64,000 nucleotides of DNA from Changchengzhania lutea. GTDB taxonomy: Bacteria; Bacteroidota; Bacteroidia; Flavobacteriales; Flavobacteriaceae. How positions within the stretch are numbered: the stretch's first letter is position 1; each line of letters starts with the position of its first letter. The stretch spans positions 1,766,001 through 1,830,000 of the forward strand of contig NZ_CP039456.1 in the NCBI RefSeq assembly GCF_006974145.1, written 5' to 3'. The notes beneath the pieces were generated by a model that was not told the origin of the DNA, searched no databases, and saw only the letters and a list, made by a program, of their open reading frames with translations. Both the position numbers and the translations under genes were made by a program. Below, in pieces: positions 8,822 to 17,765 of the stretch.

Positions 8822-9571
8822 ATGTTAAAACAAGAGCGCTATCAAATAATTTTAGAGAAATTAAAAGTTGACAAAAAGGTGCTTTCAGTTAAGTTAAGTG
8901 AAGAATTATCAGTTTCAGAAGATACCATTAGAAGAGATTTAAAAGACCTAGAAGCTAAAGACTTGATATATAAAGTATATGGAGGCGCTTTATTAAAAGA
9001 AAATAGGATTTTATCGTACGACGAGAGAAGTGTTTCAGATATTGCGGAGAAAAAGAAAATTGCAAAGAAAGCGGTAAATTTAATTTGCAATGGCCAAGTT
9101 ATTATTATGAGTGGAAGCTCAACTAATTTAGAATTGGCTAAAATTATCCCTCCTAAAATTAATGCCACTGTATATACTTATAGCTTACCAATTGCCACGC
9201 AATTGTCTCACCACCCTTCGATAGAAGTGATTTTTATTGGAGGAAAATTGAATAAAGAAGCTCAAGTTACGGTTGGTATAGATTTAGTAAATCCAATTTA
9301 TAATATAAGTGCCGATATTTGTTTTATGGGAACCGATGGGATAGATATTAGTAGAGGTTTAACAGAACCGAACTGGGAAGTGTCACGTATTAAAAGCAGT
9401 ATGATCCATGCTTCTAACTATGTAGTAGTCATGTGTATTAGTAATAGGGTGAATTCTGTAAAGCGACATTCCGTGGTGCCTATTAAGGAGATTGATGCTA
9501 TCATTTCCGATATAGATCCAGGTGATGAAATGTTTAAAGAGCTTAAGTCCATAGGTTTAACTGTTATTTAA
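8822..9571 (+). CDS. DeoR/GlpR-family transcriptional regulator
   Basis: The 249-residue protein has an N-terminal DeoR-type winged HTH (MLKQERYQIILEKL, then LSVKLSEELSVSEDTIRRDLKDLEAKDLIYKVYGGA) and the C-terminal sugar-phosphate-isomerase-like sensor domain (IMSGSSTNLELAKII, CFMGTDGIDISRGLTEPNWEVSRIK). I chose the start at 8822 because it matches the family's N-terminus; an upstream in-frame ATG at 8783 adds 13 atypical residues. It probably represses the divergent susCD operon and perhaps its own, released by a phosphorylated metabolite. It is followed after 9 bases by the D-Ala carboxypeptidase gene, probably in one transcript. Confidence 0.88.
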   Translation: MLKQERYQIILEKLKVDKKVLSVKLSEELSVSEDTIRRDLKDLEAKDLIYKVYGGALLKENRILSYDERSVSDIAEKKKIAKKAVNLICNGQVIIMSGSSTNLELAKIIPPKINATVYTYSLPIATQLSHHPSIEVIFIGGKLNKEAQVTVGIDLVNPIYNISADICFMGTDGIDISRGLTEPNWEVSRIKSSMIHASNYVVVMCISNRVNSVKRHSVVPIKEIDAIISDIDPGDEMFKELKSIGLTVI

Positions 9572-9580
9572 TCTATAAGC

Positions 9581-10858
9581 ATGCCCGTATTTGGAAAAAA
9601 AATACTTTTCTTAGCCCTGTTAATAGCTGTTTTACATAGTTGTAAATCTAGCTATATAACTAATAACATCACTAAAAAAATTGAAACCCCTTTTTATGAT
9701 AATCAATTTACGGGACTCTTAGTTTACAATCCTAAAACAAACGATACCGTTGTTAAGTATCATGCTGATAAATATTTTATTCCTGCAAGCAACACAAAAA
9801 TATTCACCTTATACACCGCACTAAACACATTACCAAATAGAATTCCTTCTTTTAAATATACTATAAAGGCCGATACCATTACCATACAAGGAACAGGAGA
9901 TCCTACTTTTCTGCATCCTTTTTTTAATGATAGTACAGCATTAAAAATGGCTAGAAATTACAAAAAGGTCAATTTAGTATGGGGTAATTTAGAGGATGAT
10001 AAATTTGGACCCGGTTGGGCTTGGGAGGATTATGACACCTATTTTAGTCCAGAACGAAGTAGCTTTCCAATGTACGGGAATGTAGTAACAATTAATGGTA
10101 AAGATAGTTTACAAAGTACACCAAAAGCACTAAAGCAAAATATTCAATATTCCGAAACATCCAAAAGAAGGAATTATAACGATAATATCTTTTTTTATAA
10201 TTTAAAGAAACGACGAGATACGATAGAAATCCCAATGGTGATCGATACTTTTTTAATAGAAAAACTATGGCAAAGTATCTTGCCGGGAAAAATATCAATA
10301 TCCAATTACGCTGAGAAAAAGATGGAGTATGTTGCTTATAGCGTTCCTTCAGATTCTTTGTACAAACGAATGATGGAAATAAGCGATAACTTTTTAGCAG
10401 AACAAATGTTAATTCTTTGTTCTTCTGTATTTTCAGACACCTTAAGCTCAAGTAAAATGAGGGAACGCATTTTAGAAAACGAACTTAAAGACTTAAAACA
10501 CCCACCTCGTTGGGTTGATGGCTCTGGGTTAAGTAGATATAATTTATTTACACCTACCTCTTTTGTCCAAGTGCTCACAAAATTATACAATGAAATTCCG
10601 CAAGAACGCTTATTTAATTTGTTTCCTGTTGGAGGGAAATCGGGTACATTAAAAAAATATTATTCGGGAAACGAAAAACCGTATATTTATGCCAAATCAG
10701 GAACTGTTGGAAATAATTATTCTCTAAGTGGTTATTTAATCACAAACTCCGGAAAAATGTTAATTTTTAGTTTTATGAACAATCATTACACCAACCCAAC
10801 AGGTGAAGTAAAAAAACATATGCAATCCGTTTTAGAATGGCTTCGTGATAATTATTAA
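9581..10858 (+). CDS. PBP4-type D-alanyl-D-alanine carboxypeptidase/endopeptidase, probable lipoprotein
   Basis: The 425-residue S13-family (DacB/PBP4) protein has all three penicillin-binding motifs: SxxK in IPASNTKIF (~residue 70), SxN in MEISDNFLAEQM (~267) and KSGT in YAKSGTVG (~370). The N-terminus AVLHSCKSS resembles a lipobox, so it is probably a periplasm-facing lipoprotein. Family members cut the terminal D-Ala or D-Ala-mDAP cross-links of peptidoglycan. It is co-transcribed with the DeoR regulator, unusual for a housekeeping PBP4. This fits regulated processing of imported or self murein fragments. Confidence 0.88.
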   Translation: MPVFGKKILFLALLIAVLHSCKSSYITNNITKKIETPFYDNQFTGLLVYNPKTNDTVVKYHADKYFIPASNTKIFTLYTALNTLPNRIPSFKYTIKADTITIQGTGDPTFLHPFFNDSTALKMARNYKKVNLVWGNLEDDKFGPGWAWEDYDTYFSPERSSFPMYGNVVTINGKDSLQSTPKALKQNIQYSETSKRRNYNDNIFFYNLKKRRDTIEIPMVIDTFLIEKLWQSILPGKISISNYAEKKMEYVAYSVPSDSLYKRMMEISDNFLAEQMLILCSSVFSDTLSSSKMRERILENELKDLKHPPRWVDGSGLSRYNLFTPTSFVQVLTKLYNEIPQERLFNLFPVGGKSGTLKKYYSGNEKPYIYAKSGTVGNNYSLSGYLITNSGKMLIFSFMNNHYTNPTGEVKKHMQSVLEWLRDNY

Positions 10859-10871
10859 AAATTCAAAGGGA

Positions 10872-12335
10872 TCATCTATAGATTAATGCATTTTTAAAAT
10901 GACTTTCCTTAGTCTTTAAATTAATTAAGAACCCATTAATTAGCGCATATTCAATTTCGTTATTTCTTTCCAATAAAAAGGAAGGGATCACTCCCGGTTT
11001 TAAAACAAGTTCAGGTGTTTTATTCCCAACTCTAATTAAATTAATGGGTTTGGAAGTGGCTCTTATATCTTCGGGAAGGTCTTCTATTTGTAAATAGATA
11101 TACCCTGATTTTAAGAGTCCATAAATATCTAAACTAGAAGTGTATTCTATGGATTTAAATATTTTTGGATAGACGTTCCCCTTAACAATTCTATAACCAG
11201 TAGCATCAAAAACTTTATAACCGTAATAATTAGATAAATCCCCTTGATCCATGATTTTACCTAAGTTGTAAAAATCTGTTTGATTATCATTATCTATTTC
11301 CAAACGATTAATGCCTAAATCAATTTTATAATCGTTACCTAATAAATTATAAGTTGCTCCTACAATTTTTAAGTTAAATAACTTACCATCATTTGGAGGT
11401 ATTTTTTTATAATCTTTAAGAGAGATGTTTTTATAATTTTCTTTAGCTATGCTATAAATACCTGACAGTATAGACACATAGTTTAACCTTCTGACTTCCT
11501 GTTTTTCTATATCGTTTTTATAACCACCGGATTCAATCAAAATAGTACTTGTTCCCCATTTTTGTATATTATCGCCAAATGCCCTAGGTTCAAAATCATC
11601 ATCATATCTGCCTACTTGTCCGGGCGCATATTTTTGAACAATACGATTCATGTACACGATGACCTTCATGGCATCTGCACGCACATTATTAATGTCTTTT
11701 TCATAATTGTATGCAGGCGCTAAATATGAAATTGTTGCTGGTTTGTCTGTACGTTCGACGTTATAATACATACTTTGATCATGCAAATTGAATCCAAAAT
11801 CAGCATTAAGACTATCTCTTACTCGTTTTAATGTTTGACTTTCTGGCGATTGTAGCCTTACAGCATCTCTATTAATATCAATTCCTAAAGCATTCCGTCT
11901 TGTATATTTTTCAGCACCATCCGGATTTAAAATGGGTAAAAAATGAAGGGTTAAATTACTTAGTACAGTTTCCTTTTCTTCTAGAAATTCAGGACTGTTT
12001 AAGAAATTAAAAATATCGAAAATAGCTTGGGTCGCCGTTGGTTCGTCTCCATGCATTTGCGACCATACAAGCACATTTGTTTTGCCCTTTCCAATACTAA
12101 TCAATGTTAAATCCCTCCCTTCAATAGATTGTCCTACTTTCTTTACTGTGTATTTTGGGTTGTTTTTAATTTTAGCAATTAATGGCTGGATGTCGCTGTG
12201 TTTTAATCTTCGTTTACCAATACTGGTCTCTTTATAACTATTATAAGTTTCGTATATTTTTGAAGTAAGCTTACTGTTTTGGCTAGAAACAGACATCGAA
12301 ATTAATAATACTATAGCTTTTAAAAAGTGATTCAT
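10872..12335 (-). CDS. M14-family zinc carboxypeptidase, exported
   Basis: The 487-residue protein has a signal peptide (ending SVSSQ) and an M14 zinc peptidase domain. The zinc ligands HxxE are in WSQMHGDEPTATQA (~residue 95) with a distal His in FGFNLHDQS (~180), and the catalytic Glu is in STILIESGG (~270). The C-terminal ~190 residues are an additional domain of unknown role. M14 enzymes trim C-terminal residues, and several bacterial members cleave the gamma-D-Glu-mDAP bond of murein peptides. It is one base from the amidase pseudogene, the same operon. The convergent D-Ala carboxypeptidase ends 13 bases away. Confidence 0.85.
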   Translation of the reverse strand: MNHFLKAIVLLISMSVSSQNSKLTSKIYETYNSYKETSIGKRRLKHSDIQPLIAKIKNNPKYTVKKVGQSIEGRDLTLISIGKGKTNVLVWSQMHGDEPTATQAIFDIFNFLNSPEFLEEKETVLSNLTLHFLPILNPDGAEKYTRRNALGIDINRDAVRLQSPESQTLKRVRDSLNADFGFNLHDQSMYYNVERTDKPATISYLAPAYNYEKDINNVRADAMKVIVYMNRIVQKYAPGQVGRYDDDFEPRAFGDNIQKWGTSTILIESGGYKNDIEKQEVRRLNYVSILSGIYSIAKENYKNISLKDYKKIPPNDGKLFNLKIVGATYNLLGNDYKIDLGINRLEIDNDNQTDFYNLGKIMDQGDLSNYYGYKVFDATGYRIVKGNVYPKIFKSIEYTSSLDIYGLLKSGYIYLQIEDLPEDIRATSKPINLIRVGNKTPELVLKPGVIPSFLLERNNEIEYALINGFLINLKTKESHFKNALIYR

Positions 12336-12895
12336 ATCAATTGACCAATTTTTTAGGGGCAGATTTTAAATGAAGTTGTTTGGTGCCCTCTTTAACAGCA
12401 TTTAAAAAATCCTCTCCCGGATCTGTTTTTTCTGTCCTGTAACCAGCATCTTTTTCTAGCCATAACTCATGACCTTCAAAATTTGTGTATTCATAATGTC
12501 CAATTAAATACGCAATATCATATTTTTTTGCTAGATATTTCACCAACCAAATATTGGCATTTACTTGCTTTTTTGTTAAAGGAGTCTCTTTTGTCCCACC
12601 AACATTTTCAACACCAATGGCACAATAGTTTAAACCAATTACATGTCTAGCCATGATGGTTTCTGGCATTAAGCTATAAATAGTGCCATCTCGATCTACC
12701 ACAAATTGAGAAGACACATTTAAGCCACTTACAGATTTAATATCCGGTCTCCAATTTGGTAATGCTGGTTTATTAAAAGCTTTAAATGTTTTTTCAAAAG
12801 TAGTGATAGCTGTCCAATGTAAAACAATTATTTTTGGTATTATGGTAGGGGATTCTTGTTCTAAACCATAACGATCGGCAAGATAGTCTAAGGTT

Positions 12896-14019
12896 ATTAA
12901 TAAGAGCATAAATTAGTTCTTATTCTGAAAATTTTACGTATCTTTATTGTATGAAAACAAAGGTGAAGAAGCGTAAGAACCAAGATGCCCAAGAGGAAAC
13001 ACGGTTGCGTGTGGCCGATTATCTCCGCAAGAAATTGGGCACCCAGAGACAGGCCGCCGAGATTTTCGGTATCACCGAGCGTTCGGTAAACAAGATATGG
13101 GCGCGGTACAGGGCCGGCGGCAAGCGCGCGCTGTGCAGCAGGAAACGTGGTGTGCAGGGCGGCATGAAACTCAAGAAGGACCAGGCCCATAAGGTGCGGG
13201 AACTTATCAGGGAAAAACTTCCCGAGCAGTTGAAGCTCCCCTTCGGACTTTGGACAAGGGAAGCCGTACAGCAGCTGATATCGCAGAAGTTCGGCGTCGA
13301 GCTGTCGCGCTGGCAGGTAGGGCGCTACCTGAAAAAATGGGGGTACACTCCCCAAAAGCCCATAAGAAAGGCGTTCGAGCAAAAGCCGGAAAACGTACGG
13401 AAATGGCTGGAGGAAGAATATCCGGCGATAGAAAAAAGGGCAAAGGCAGAAAGAGCGATAATATACTTTGGGGACGAGACGGGCTGCAGGAGCGACCACC
13501 AGGCAGGCAAGAGCTATGCCCCTAAAGGAAAAACGCCTATAATAAAGGCAACGGGGAAAAGATACACGGTCAATATGATCTCCGCAATAAGCAACAGGGG
13601 GCATCTGCAGTTCATGTTGATGGAGAAGGGCTTCAACAGCGAGGTCTTTAAGATGTTCTTGCTACTGATGATAAAGTATAGCAATAAAAAGATATTTTTC
13701 ATTACCGATAACCATCCCGCCCACAAGACCATCAAACTTGACCAATGGCTAGAGGAGAACAATGATAAGATCGAAGTATTGTTCATCCCGCCCTATTCCC
13801 CGGAACTGAATCCCCAGGAATACGTCAACCAAGATCTGAAGACCAATATTATCGGCAAGAAAAGGGCGATCAACAAGGAACAGCTAAAGGAAAATATCAA
13901 TGATTTTATGAACAAAAGAAAAAAGGACAAACCACAAGTGAAAAAATATTTTCATCACAGACACGCCAGATATGCTGCCTGACAATCTTATAAGAACTAA
14001 ATAACCTAACGATTAATAA
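12896..14019 (+). mobile_element. IS630-type insertion sequence, copy 1 (1,124 bp)
   Basis: Comparison with the inverted copy at 48956-50079 defines the ends, since sequence identity stops there on both sides. The ends share imperfect inverted repeats: an outer TTATTAAT and an inner TTAGTTCTTAT, with 11 unmatched bases between. An ATTAATAA/TTATTAAT octamer occurs at both ends of both copies, so it may be part of the element or include the TA target duplicated by IS630 elements; I cannot resolve which. Its base composition is much richer in G+C than the host, indicating recent arrival. Confidence 0.9.
12951..13982 (+). CDS. IS630-family transposase (copy 1)
   Basis: The 343-residue protein has N-terminal HTH/winged-helix DNA-binding regions (RQAAEIFGITERSVNKIW; GLWTREAVQQLISQKFGVELS). 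A DDE catalytic core follows, with Asp in IIYFGDETGCRSD (~173), Asp in FFITDNHPAHK (~250) and Glu in PYSPELNPQEYV (~285). This is the IS630/Tc1-mariner arrangement, here undivided by frameshift. TATCTTTA just upstream resembles a Bacteroidota -7 box. The protein is identical to that of copy 2, so both copies are probably active or only recently dispersed. Confidence 0.95.
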   Translation: MKTKVKKRKNQDAQEETRLRVADYLRKKLGTQRQAAEIFGITERSVNKIWARYRAGGKRALCSRKRGVQGGMKLKKDQAHKVRELIREKLPEQLKLPFGLWTREAVQQLISQKFGVELSRWQVGRYLKKWGYTPQKPIRKAFEQKPENVRKWLEEEYPAIEKRAKAERAIIYFGDETGCRSDHQAGKSYAPKGKTPIIKATGKRYTVNMISAISNRGHLQFMLMEKGFNSEVFKMFLLLMIKYSNKKIFFITDNHPAHKTIKLDQWLEENNDKIEVLFIPPYSPELNPQEYVNQDLKTNIIGKKRAINKEQLKENINDFMNKRKKDKPQVKKYFHHRHARYAA

Positions 14020-14346
14020 CTGTTTTCGTTCTTCATTAAAAATGATGGGCTTAGAAACTATTTTTTTTGATACACTACAGGAAAGTTGCAGCAGGAGGAC
14101 TAAGCTAATTGTAAAATATTTCATCTTAAAATTATTTCTCTTTAAAGATTGGATAGGTAATATTAAACATGGGTTTAAAGATATTAATTTATCATTATAA
14201 ATGATGTTTTCCTTTTTTTAACGCGTTCAATATCAAAAGGAACCAAAAACAATAGAAGTTAAAATTATACAAATGTAAGTTTGTATGGTGATTGTTTTAA
14301 GTTAATATATGTTATTTTTGAACATATAAGAAACAATTCAGAAAAA

Positions 14347-14769
14347 ATGAAAAGTCAAATTACCACGAAATGGTTGGGAGAGATGAGGTTTGAAAGCACC
14401 AATCCGTCAGGGCATAATCTATACATAGATGCCGGGGAAGAAAATGGAGGCAAAGGGGAAGGCTATCGTCCAAAAGCGTTGATGCTGTCTGCGCTAGCAG
14501 GATGCTCCGGTTTAGATGTCGCATCCTTAATTAAAAAGATGAAGTTAAAGGTTGATAATTTTAAAATTGATATTGATGCTAATTTAACGGAAGAACATCC
14601 TAAGTATTATGATAAAGTAGTGATGCATTTTCATTTTTACGGTTCAGATTTAAATGAAAGCAAATTGCAAAAGGCGGTGGATTTATCTATTGAAAAATAT
14701 TGTGGGGTTATGGAAATGTTTCGTCAATTTTCAGAATTAAGTATAGAATCACACTTTCATAATAATTAA
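14347..14769 (+). CDS. OsmC-family protein
   Basis: The 140-residue protein has the OsmC/Ohr fold. RPKALMLSALAGCSGLDVASLIKKM carries the first conserved cysteine, and IEKYCGVMEMFRQF carries the second, the pair used for thiol-dependent peroxide reduction in active members. I chose the start at 14347 (MKSQITTKW); the longer frame from 14281 adds 22 residues unlike the family. It is likely a cytosolic organic-hydroperoxide-related protein. It stands alone, 29 bases before recJ. The substrate is uncertain, because many OsmC paralogues have not been assayed. Confidence 0.85.
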   Translation: MKSQITTKWLGEMRFESTNPSGHNLYIDAGEENGGKGEGYRPKALMLSALAGCSGLDVASLIKKMKLKVDNFKIDIDANLTEEHPKYYDKVVMHFHFYGSDLNESKLQKAVDLSIEKYCGVMEMFRQFSELSIESHFHNN

Positions 14770-14798
14770 AAAGTTCATTTCTCAAAAGAGCATAGCAT

Positions 14799-16493
14799 AT
14801 GCGTTGGACCCTCAAACCAAAACCAGAAGCACAAAAAATTGAAGACCTACAGAACATGCTGCAAGTAGATGCTACTATTGCCGCCTTATTATTACAAAGG
14901 GGTATTGAAAGCTATGATAATGCGAAACGATTTTTTAGACCAAGCCTTAGCGATTTACATGACCCATTCTTGATGAAAGATATGGACAAGGCCGTAGCCA
15001 GAATTAAAAAAGCGGTGGCCAATAAAGAAAACATCTTGGTTTATGGCGATTATGATGTTGATGGTACCACGGCGGTCGCGCTAATGTCATCGTATTTAAA
15101 AACGAAGCATGAACTTGTGTTCACGTATATTCCCAATAGATATGATGAGGGATATGGTGTGTCGTTTAAAGGCATTAACTTTGCTTTGGAAAATGATTTC
15201 ACACTTATCATTGCATTGGATTGTGGCATCAAGGCTGTTGAAAAAGTAGCATATGCCAAAACATTAGGAATTGATTTTATTATTTGTGATCATCACAGAC
15301 CATCAGATACCATTCCTGAAGCCGCAGCTGTTTTAGACCCTAAACAAGACGATTGCAACTATCCTTATAAAGAATTATGCGGATGTGGGGTTGGCTTTAA
15401 GCTCATACAGGCACTGGCCTCAAAAGAAGGCAAAACTGCCGAGGATTTAGTAGACTATTTAGATTTAGTTGCCACGGCCATTGGCGCGGACATTGTGCCT
15501 ATAAATGGTGAAAATAGAGTATTGGCATATTTTGGTTTGCAGGTGATTAACAGTAATCCACGACCTGGAATACAGGCTATTTTAAATCAAGTTGAAAAGA
15601 CAGAACTCACCATTACAGATGTCGTGTTTATTGTAGCTCCTAGAATTAATGCTGCTGGACGTATGAAACATGGCAATTATGCGGTGACCCTGCTGTCTGA
15701 AGAGGATACAGAATTAGCTGCCAAGTATGCTTTAGAAATTAACAATTACAATTTGGATCGACGAGAGACGGATAAACAAATTACCGAAGAAGCCCTTCAA
15801 CAAATTGAAGACAATCAAGAAGGCAACCGGTTGACGACGGTTGTTTATCATAAAGATTGGCACAAAGGTGTTATTGGTATAGTGGCCTCTCGATTAATAG
15901 AAACATATTATAGGCCTACTTTAGTGTTTACTAAAAGTGGTGACAAGCTAGCAGCTTCGGCGCGATCGGTAAGAGATTTTGATGTTTACAATGCCTTGGA
16001 AGCATGCAGCGAACATCTTGAACAATTTGGAGGTCATAAATATGCCGCAGGGTTAACCTTAAAAGAAGAAAACTACGAAGTCTTTAAGCAAGCTTTTGAA
16101 GATGAGGTTTCTAAAACTATAGACAGAAATCTTTTAGTACCAGAAATTAAAATCGACTCTCAGATAGATTTAGAATCCATTACACCAAAATTTTACAGGA
16201 TTTTAAAACAGTTTGCACCCTACGGACCTAGCAACATGACCCCTGTATTTGTATCTAAAAACTTAGTGGATACGGGTTATGGAAAATGTGTTGGTGCAGA
16301 TAAAACGCATTTACGATTAACAGTGACGCAAGCATCTACTTCAAAAAATTTGGTGTGTATTGGATTTAGTATGGGTGATAAATATGACTTGGTACGTGAT
16401 AATAAATCCTTTAAGGCGGTATACTCTATAGATGAAAATGAATGGCGAGGACATGTTAGTTTGCAGCTCAAACTACGAGATATTAAGCCGTAA
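14799..16493 (+). CDS. recJ: Single-stranded-DNA-specific exonuclease RecJ
   Basis: The 564-residue protein has the DHH phosphoesterase motifs of RecJ: VYGDYDVDGTTA (~residue 82), LIIALDCGIK (~145), IICDHHRPSD (~165), then DIVPINGENR and PRINAAGRM. The DHHA1 half follows, with FGGHKYAAGLTL (~415), and an OB-fold C-terminus. RecJ degrades single-stranded DNA 5' to 3' in recombination and mismatch repair. Full length and complete motifs indicate a working copy. It is followed immediately by the MFS gene. Confidence 0.95.
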   Translation: MRWTLKPKPEAQKIEDLQNMLQVDATIAALLLQRGIESYDNAKRFFRPSLSDLHDPFLMKDMDKAVARIKKAVANKENILVYGDYDVDGTTAVALMSSYLKTKHELVFTYIPNRYDEGYGVSFKGINFALENDFTLIIALDCGIKAVEKVAYAKTLGIDFIICDHHRPSDTIPEAAAVLDPKQDDCNYPYKELCGCGVGFKLIQALASKEGKTAEDLVDYLDLVATAIGADIVPINGENRVLAYFGLQVINSNPRPGIQAILNQVEKTELTITDVVFIVAPRINAAGRMKHGNYAVTLLSEEDTELAAKYALEINNYNLDRRETDKQITEEALQQIEDNQEGNRLTTVVYHKDWHKGVIGIVASRLIETYYRPTLVFTKSGDKLAASARSVRDFDVYNALEACSEHLEQFGGHKYAAGLTLKEENYEVFKQAFEDEVSKTIDRNLLVPEIKIDSQIDLESITPKFYRILKQFAPYGPSNMTPVFVSKNLVDTGYGKCVGADKTHLRLTVTQASTSKNLVCIGFSMGDKYDLVRDNKSFKAVYSIDENEWRGHVSLQLKLRDIKP

Positions 16494-16496
16494 TTG

Positions 16497-17765
16497 ATGA
16501 CGAAAAAAGATCCTTACGCCGCCTTACGAATAAAAGAATTCAACATCTTTCTACTGGTACGTTTTGTGCTTGTTTTTGGCTGGTCTATGCAGTTTATAGT
16601 TATTGAATGGCAGGTGTATAGTTTAACCAAAGACCCTTTATCATTAGGAATCATTGGGTTAATGGAAATTATTCCAGCCTTTAGCATGGCGCTGTTTGCG
16701 GGTCATATTGTAGACCAAAACGAAAAGAGAAATTTATTAGCACTTTGTATTGCGGCATTTTCGTTAATAAGCCTAGGCCTATTTTTATTGACCTGGCCTA
16801 AAATTGTAGCCGATTGGTCCACGAATATTATTTTATATTCTATTTATGCACTGGTGTTTTTTGGAGGTTTTTTGCGTTCCTTTTTTGGACCCACTATATT
16901 TTCTTTAGTGGCTCTTATTGTTCCCAAAAAAATCTATCCCAATGCCGCTACCTGGAACAGTTCTACCTGGCAAATGGCATCGGTTTTAGGGCCTGCTTTT
17001 GGAGGTTTTTCTATTAGTTGGTTGGGTGTTCATTGGTCGCTTTGTATCATTTTCGGTCTAGTGCTTCTGTCATTATTTATATTATTTAACATCAAGCGCA
17101 AACCTATTTTGAATCCTAAAATAGGAGAACCCGTTATCCAGAGCTTGAAAGAAGGGGTTCGTTTCGTTTTTAAAACAAAGGCCATCTTAGGTGCTATGAC
17201 TTTAGACATGATCGCTGTTCTATTTGGAGGAGCCATTGCTTTGCTACCCATTTTTGCGCAAGATATTTTAAAAGTTGGTAGCGAAGGTTTTGGTGTTTTA
17301 CGTGCTGCTCCTGCCGTTGGCGCTTTTATAACCATGTTGGTTACGGCTTATATTCCTATTAGTAAAAACGCCGGTATGAAATTGTTGGCTGCCGTGTTTG
17401 GTTTTGGAGTGTGTATTATTGTTTTCGGATTGTCTTCTATATTCTGGATTTCTGTATTGGCTCTGTTCTTTAGTGGGATGACCGACGGCGTTTCTATGGT
17501 GATACGACAGACCATTTTACAAATAAAAACGCCCGATCATATGCGGGGTCGTGTATCATCTGTCAATTCTATGTTTGTAGGCTCTTCAAATGAATTAGGT
17601 GCGTTCGAAAGTGGTTTGACCGCTAAACTTATGGGCACCGTTACGGCTGTTGTGTTTGGAGGCACAATGACTTTAATAACAGCTGTAACCACCGGATTGG
17701 TATCGCCGTCATTTAGAAAGTTAGATCTAACAAAGGATTTGGAAGCGCACGAAAATGATGCTTAG
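16497..17765 (+). CDS. MFS transporter (EntS-like branch)
   Basis: The ~422-residue protein has about 12 hydrophobic segments with the major-facilitator loop AGHIVDQNEKRNLL between TM2 and TM3, and the second-half loop MRGRVSSVNSMFVGSSNELGAFESG that marks the EntS/YfiS-like exporter branch. The ATG at 16497 lies three bases after the recJ stop; a TTG three bases earlier is also in frame. It is probably an inner-membrane exporter. The substrate cannot be inferred. Its 3' end overlaps the convergent lpxH-like gene by four bases. Confidence 0.85.
   Translation: MTKKDPYAALRIKEFNIFLLVRFVLVFGWSMQFIVIEWQVYSLTKDPLSLGIIGLMEIIPAFSMALFAGHIVDQNEKRNLLALCIAAFSLISLGLFLLTWPKIVADWSTNIILYSIYALVFFGGFLRSFFGPTIFSLVALIVPKKIYPNAATWNSSTWQMASVLGPAFGGFSISWLGVHWSLCIIFGLVLLSLFILFNIKRKPILNPKIGEPVIQSLKEGVRFVFKTKAILGAMTLDMIAVLFGGAIALLPIFAQDILKVGSEGFGVLRAAPAVGAFITMLVTAYIPISKNAGMKLLAAVFGFGVCIIVFGLSSIFWISVLALFFSGMTDGVSMVIRQTILQIKTPDHMRGRVSSVNSMFVGSSNELGAFESGLTAKLMGTVTAVVFGGTMTLITAVTTGLVSPSFRKLDLTKDLEAHENDA

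Larger units (their letters stand above)
12337..14124 (-). pseudogene. N-acetylmuramoyl-L-alanine amidase (Ami_2/PGRP type) lipoprotein, interrupted by an IS630-type element
   Basis: The 3' part (12337 to ~12903) encodes an amidase_2 domain: IIVLHWTA with the first zinc His, SSQFVVDRDGTIYSLMP, CAIGVENVGG, LIGHYEYTNFEGH and the final zinc site region EKTDPGEDF. The 5' part (14012-14124) encodes a lipoprotein signal (SLVLLLQLSCSVSKK) and runs to NEERKQLL. Removing the insertion rejoins them in frame as ...ERKQL(L)ITLDYLADRYG. The element supplies an ATG at its edge, so a leaderless 190-residue amidase (12337-12909) could still be made in the cytoplasm, but the exported enzyme is lost. Amidases of this class split murein peptides from glycan. 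Confidence 0.88.

Noticed and set aside
12897-13604. Long minus-strand frame (235 codons) across IS copy 1, repeated at 49371-50078 for copy 2
   Set aside because: It is antisense to the transposase and rich in Pro, Leu, Cys and Phe. It exists only because the element is G+C-rich; no domain is visible.
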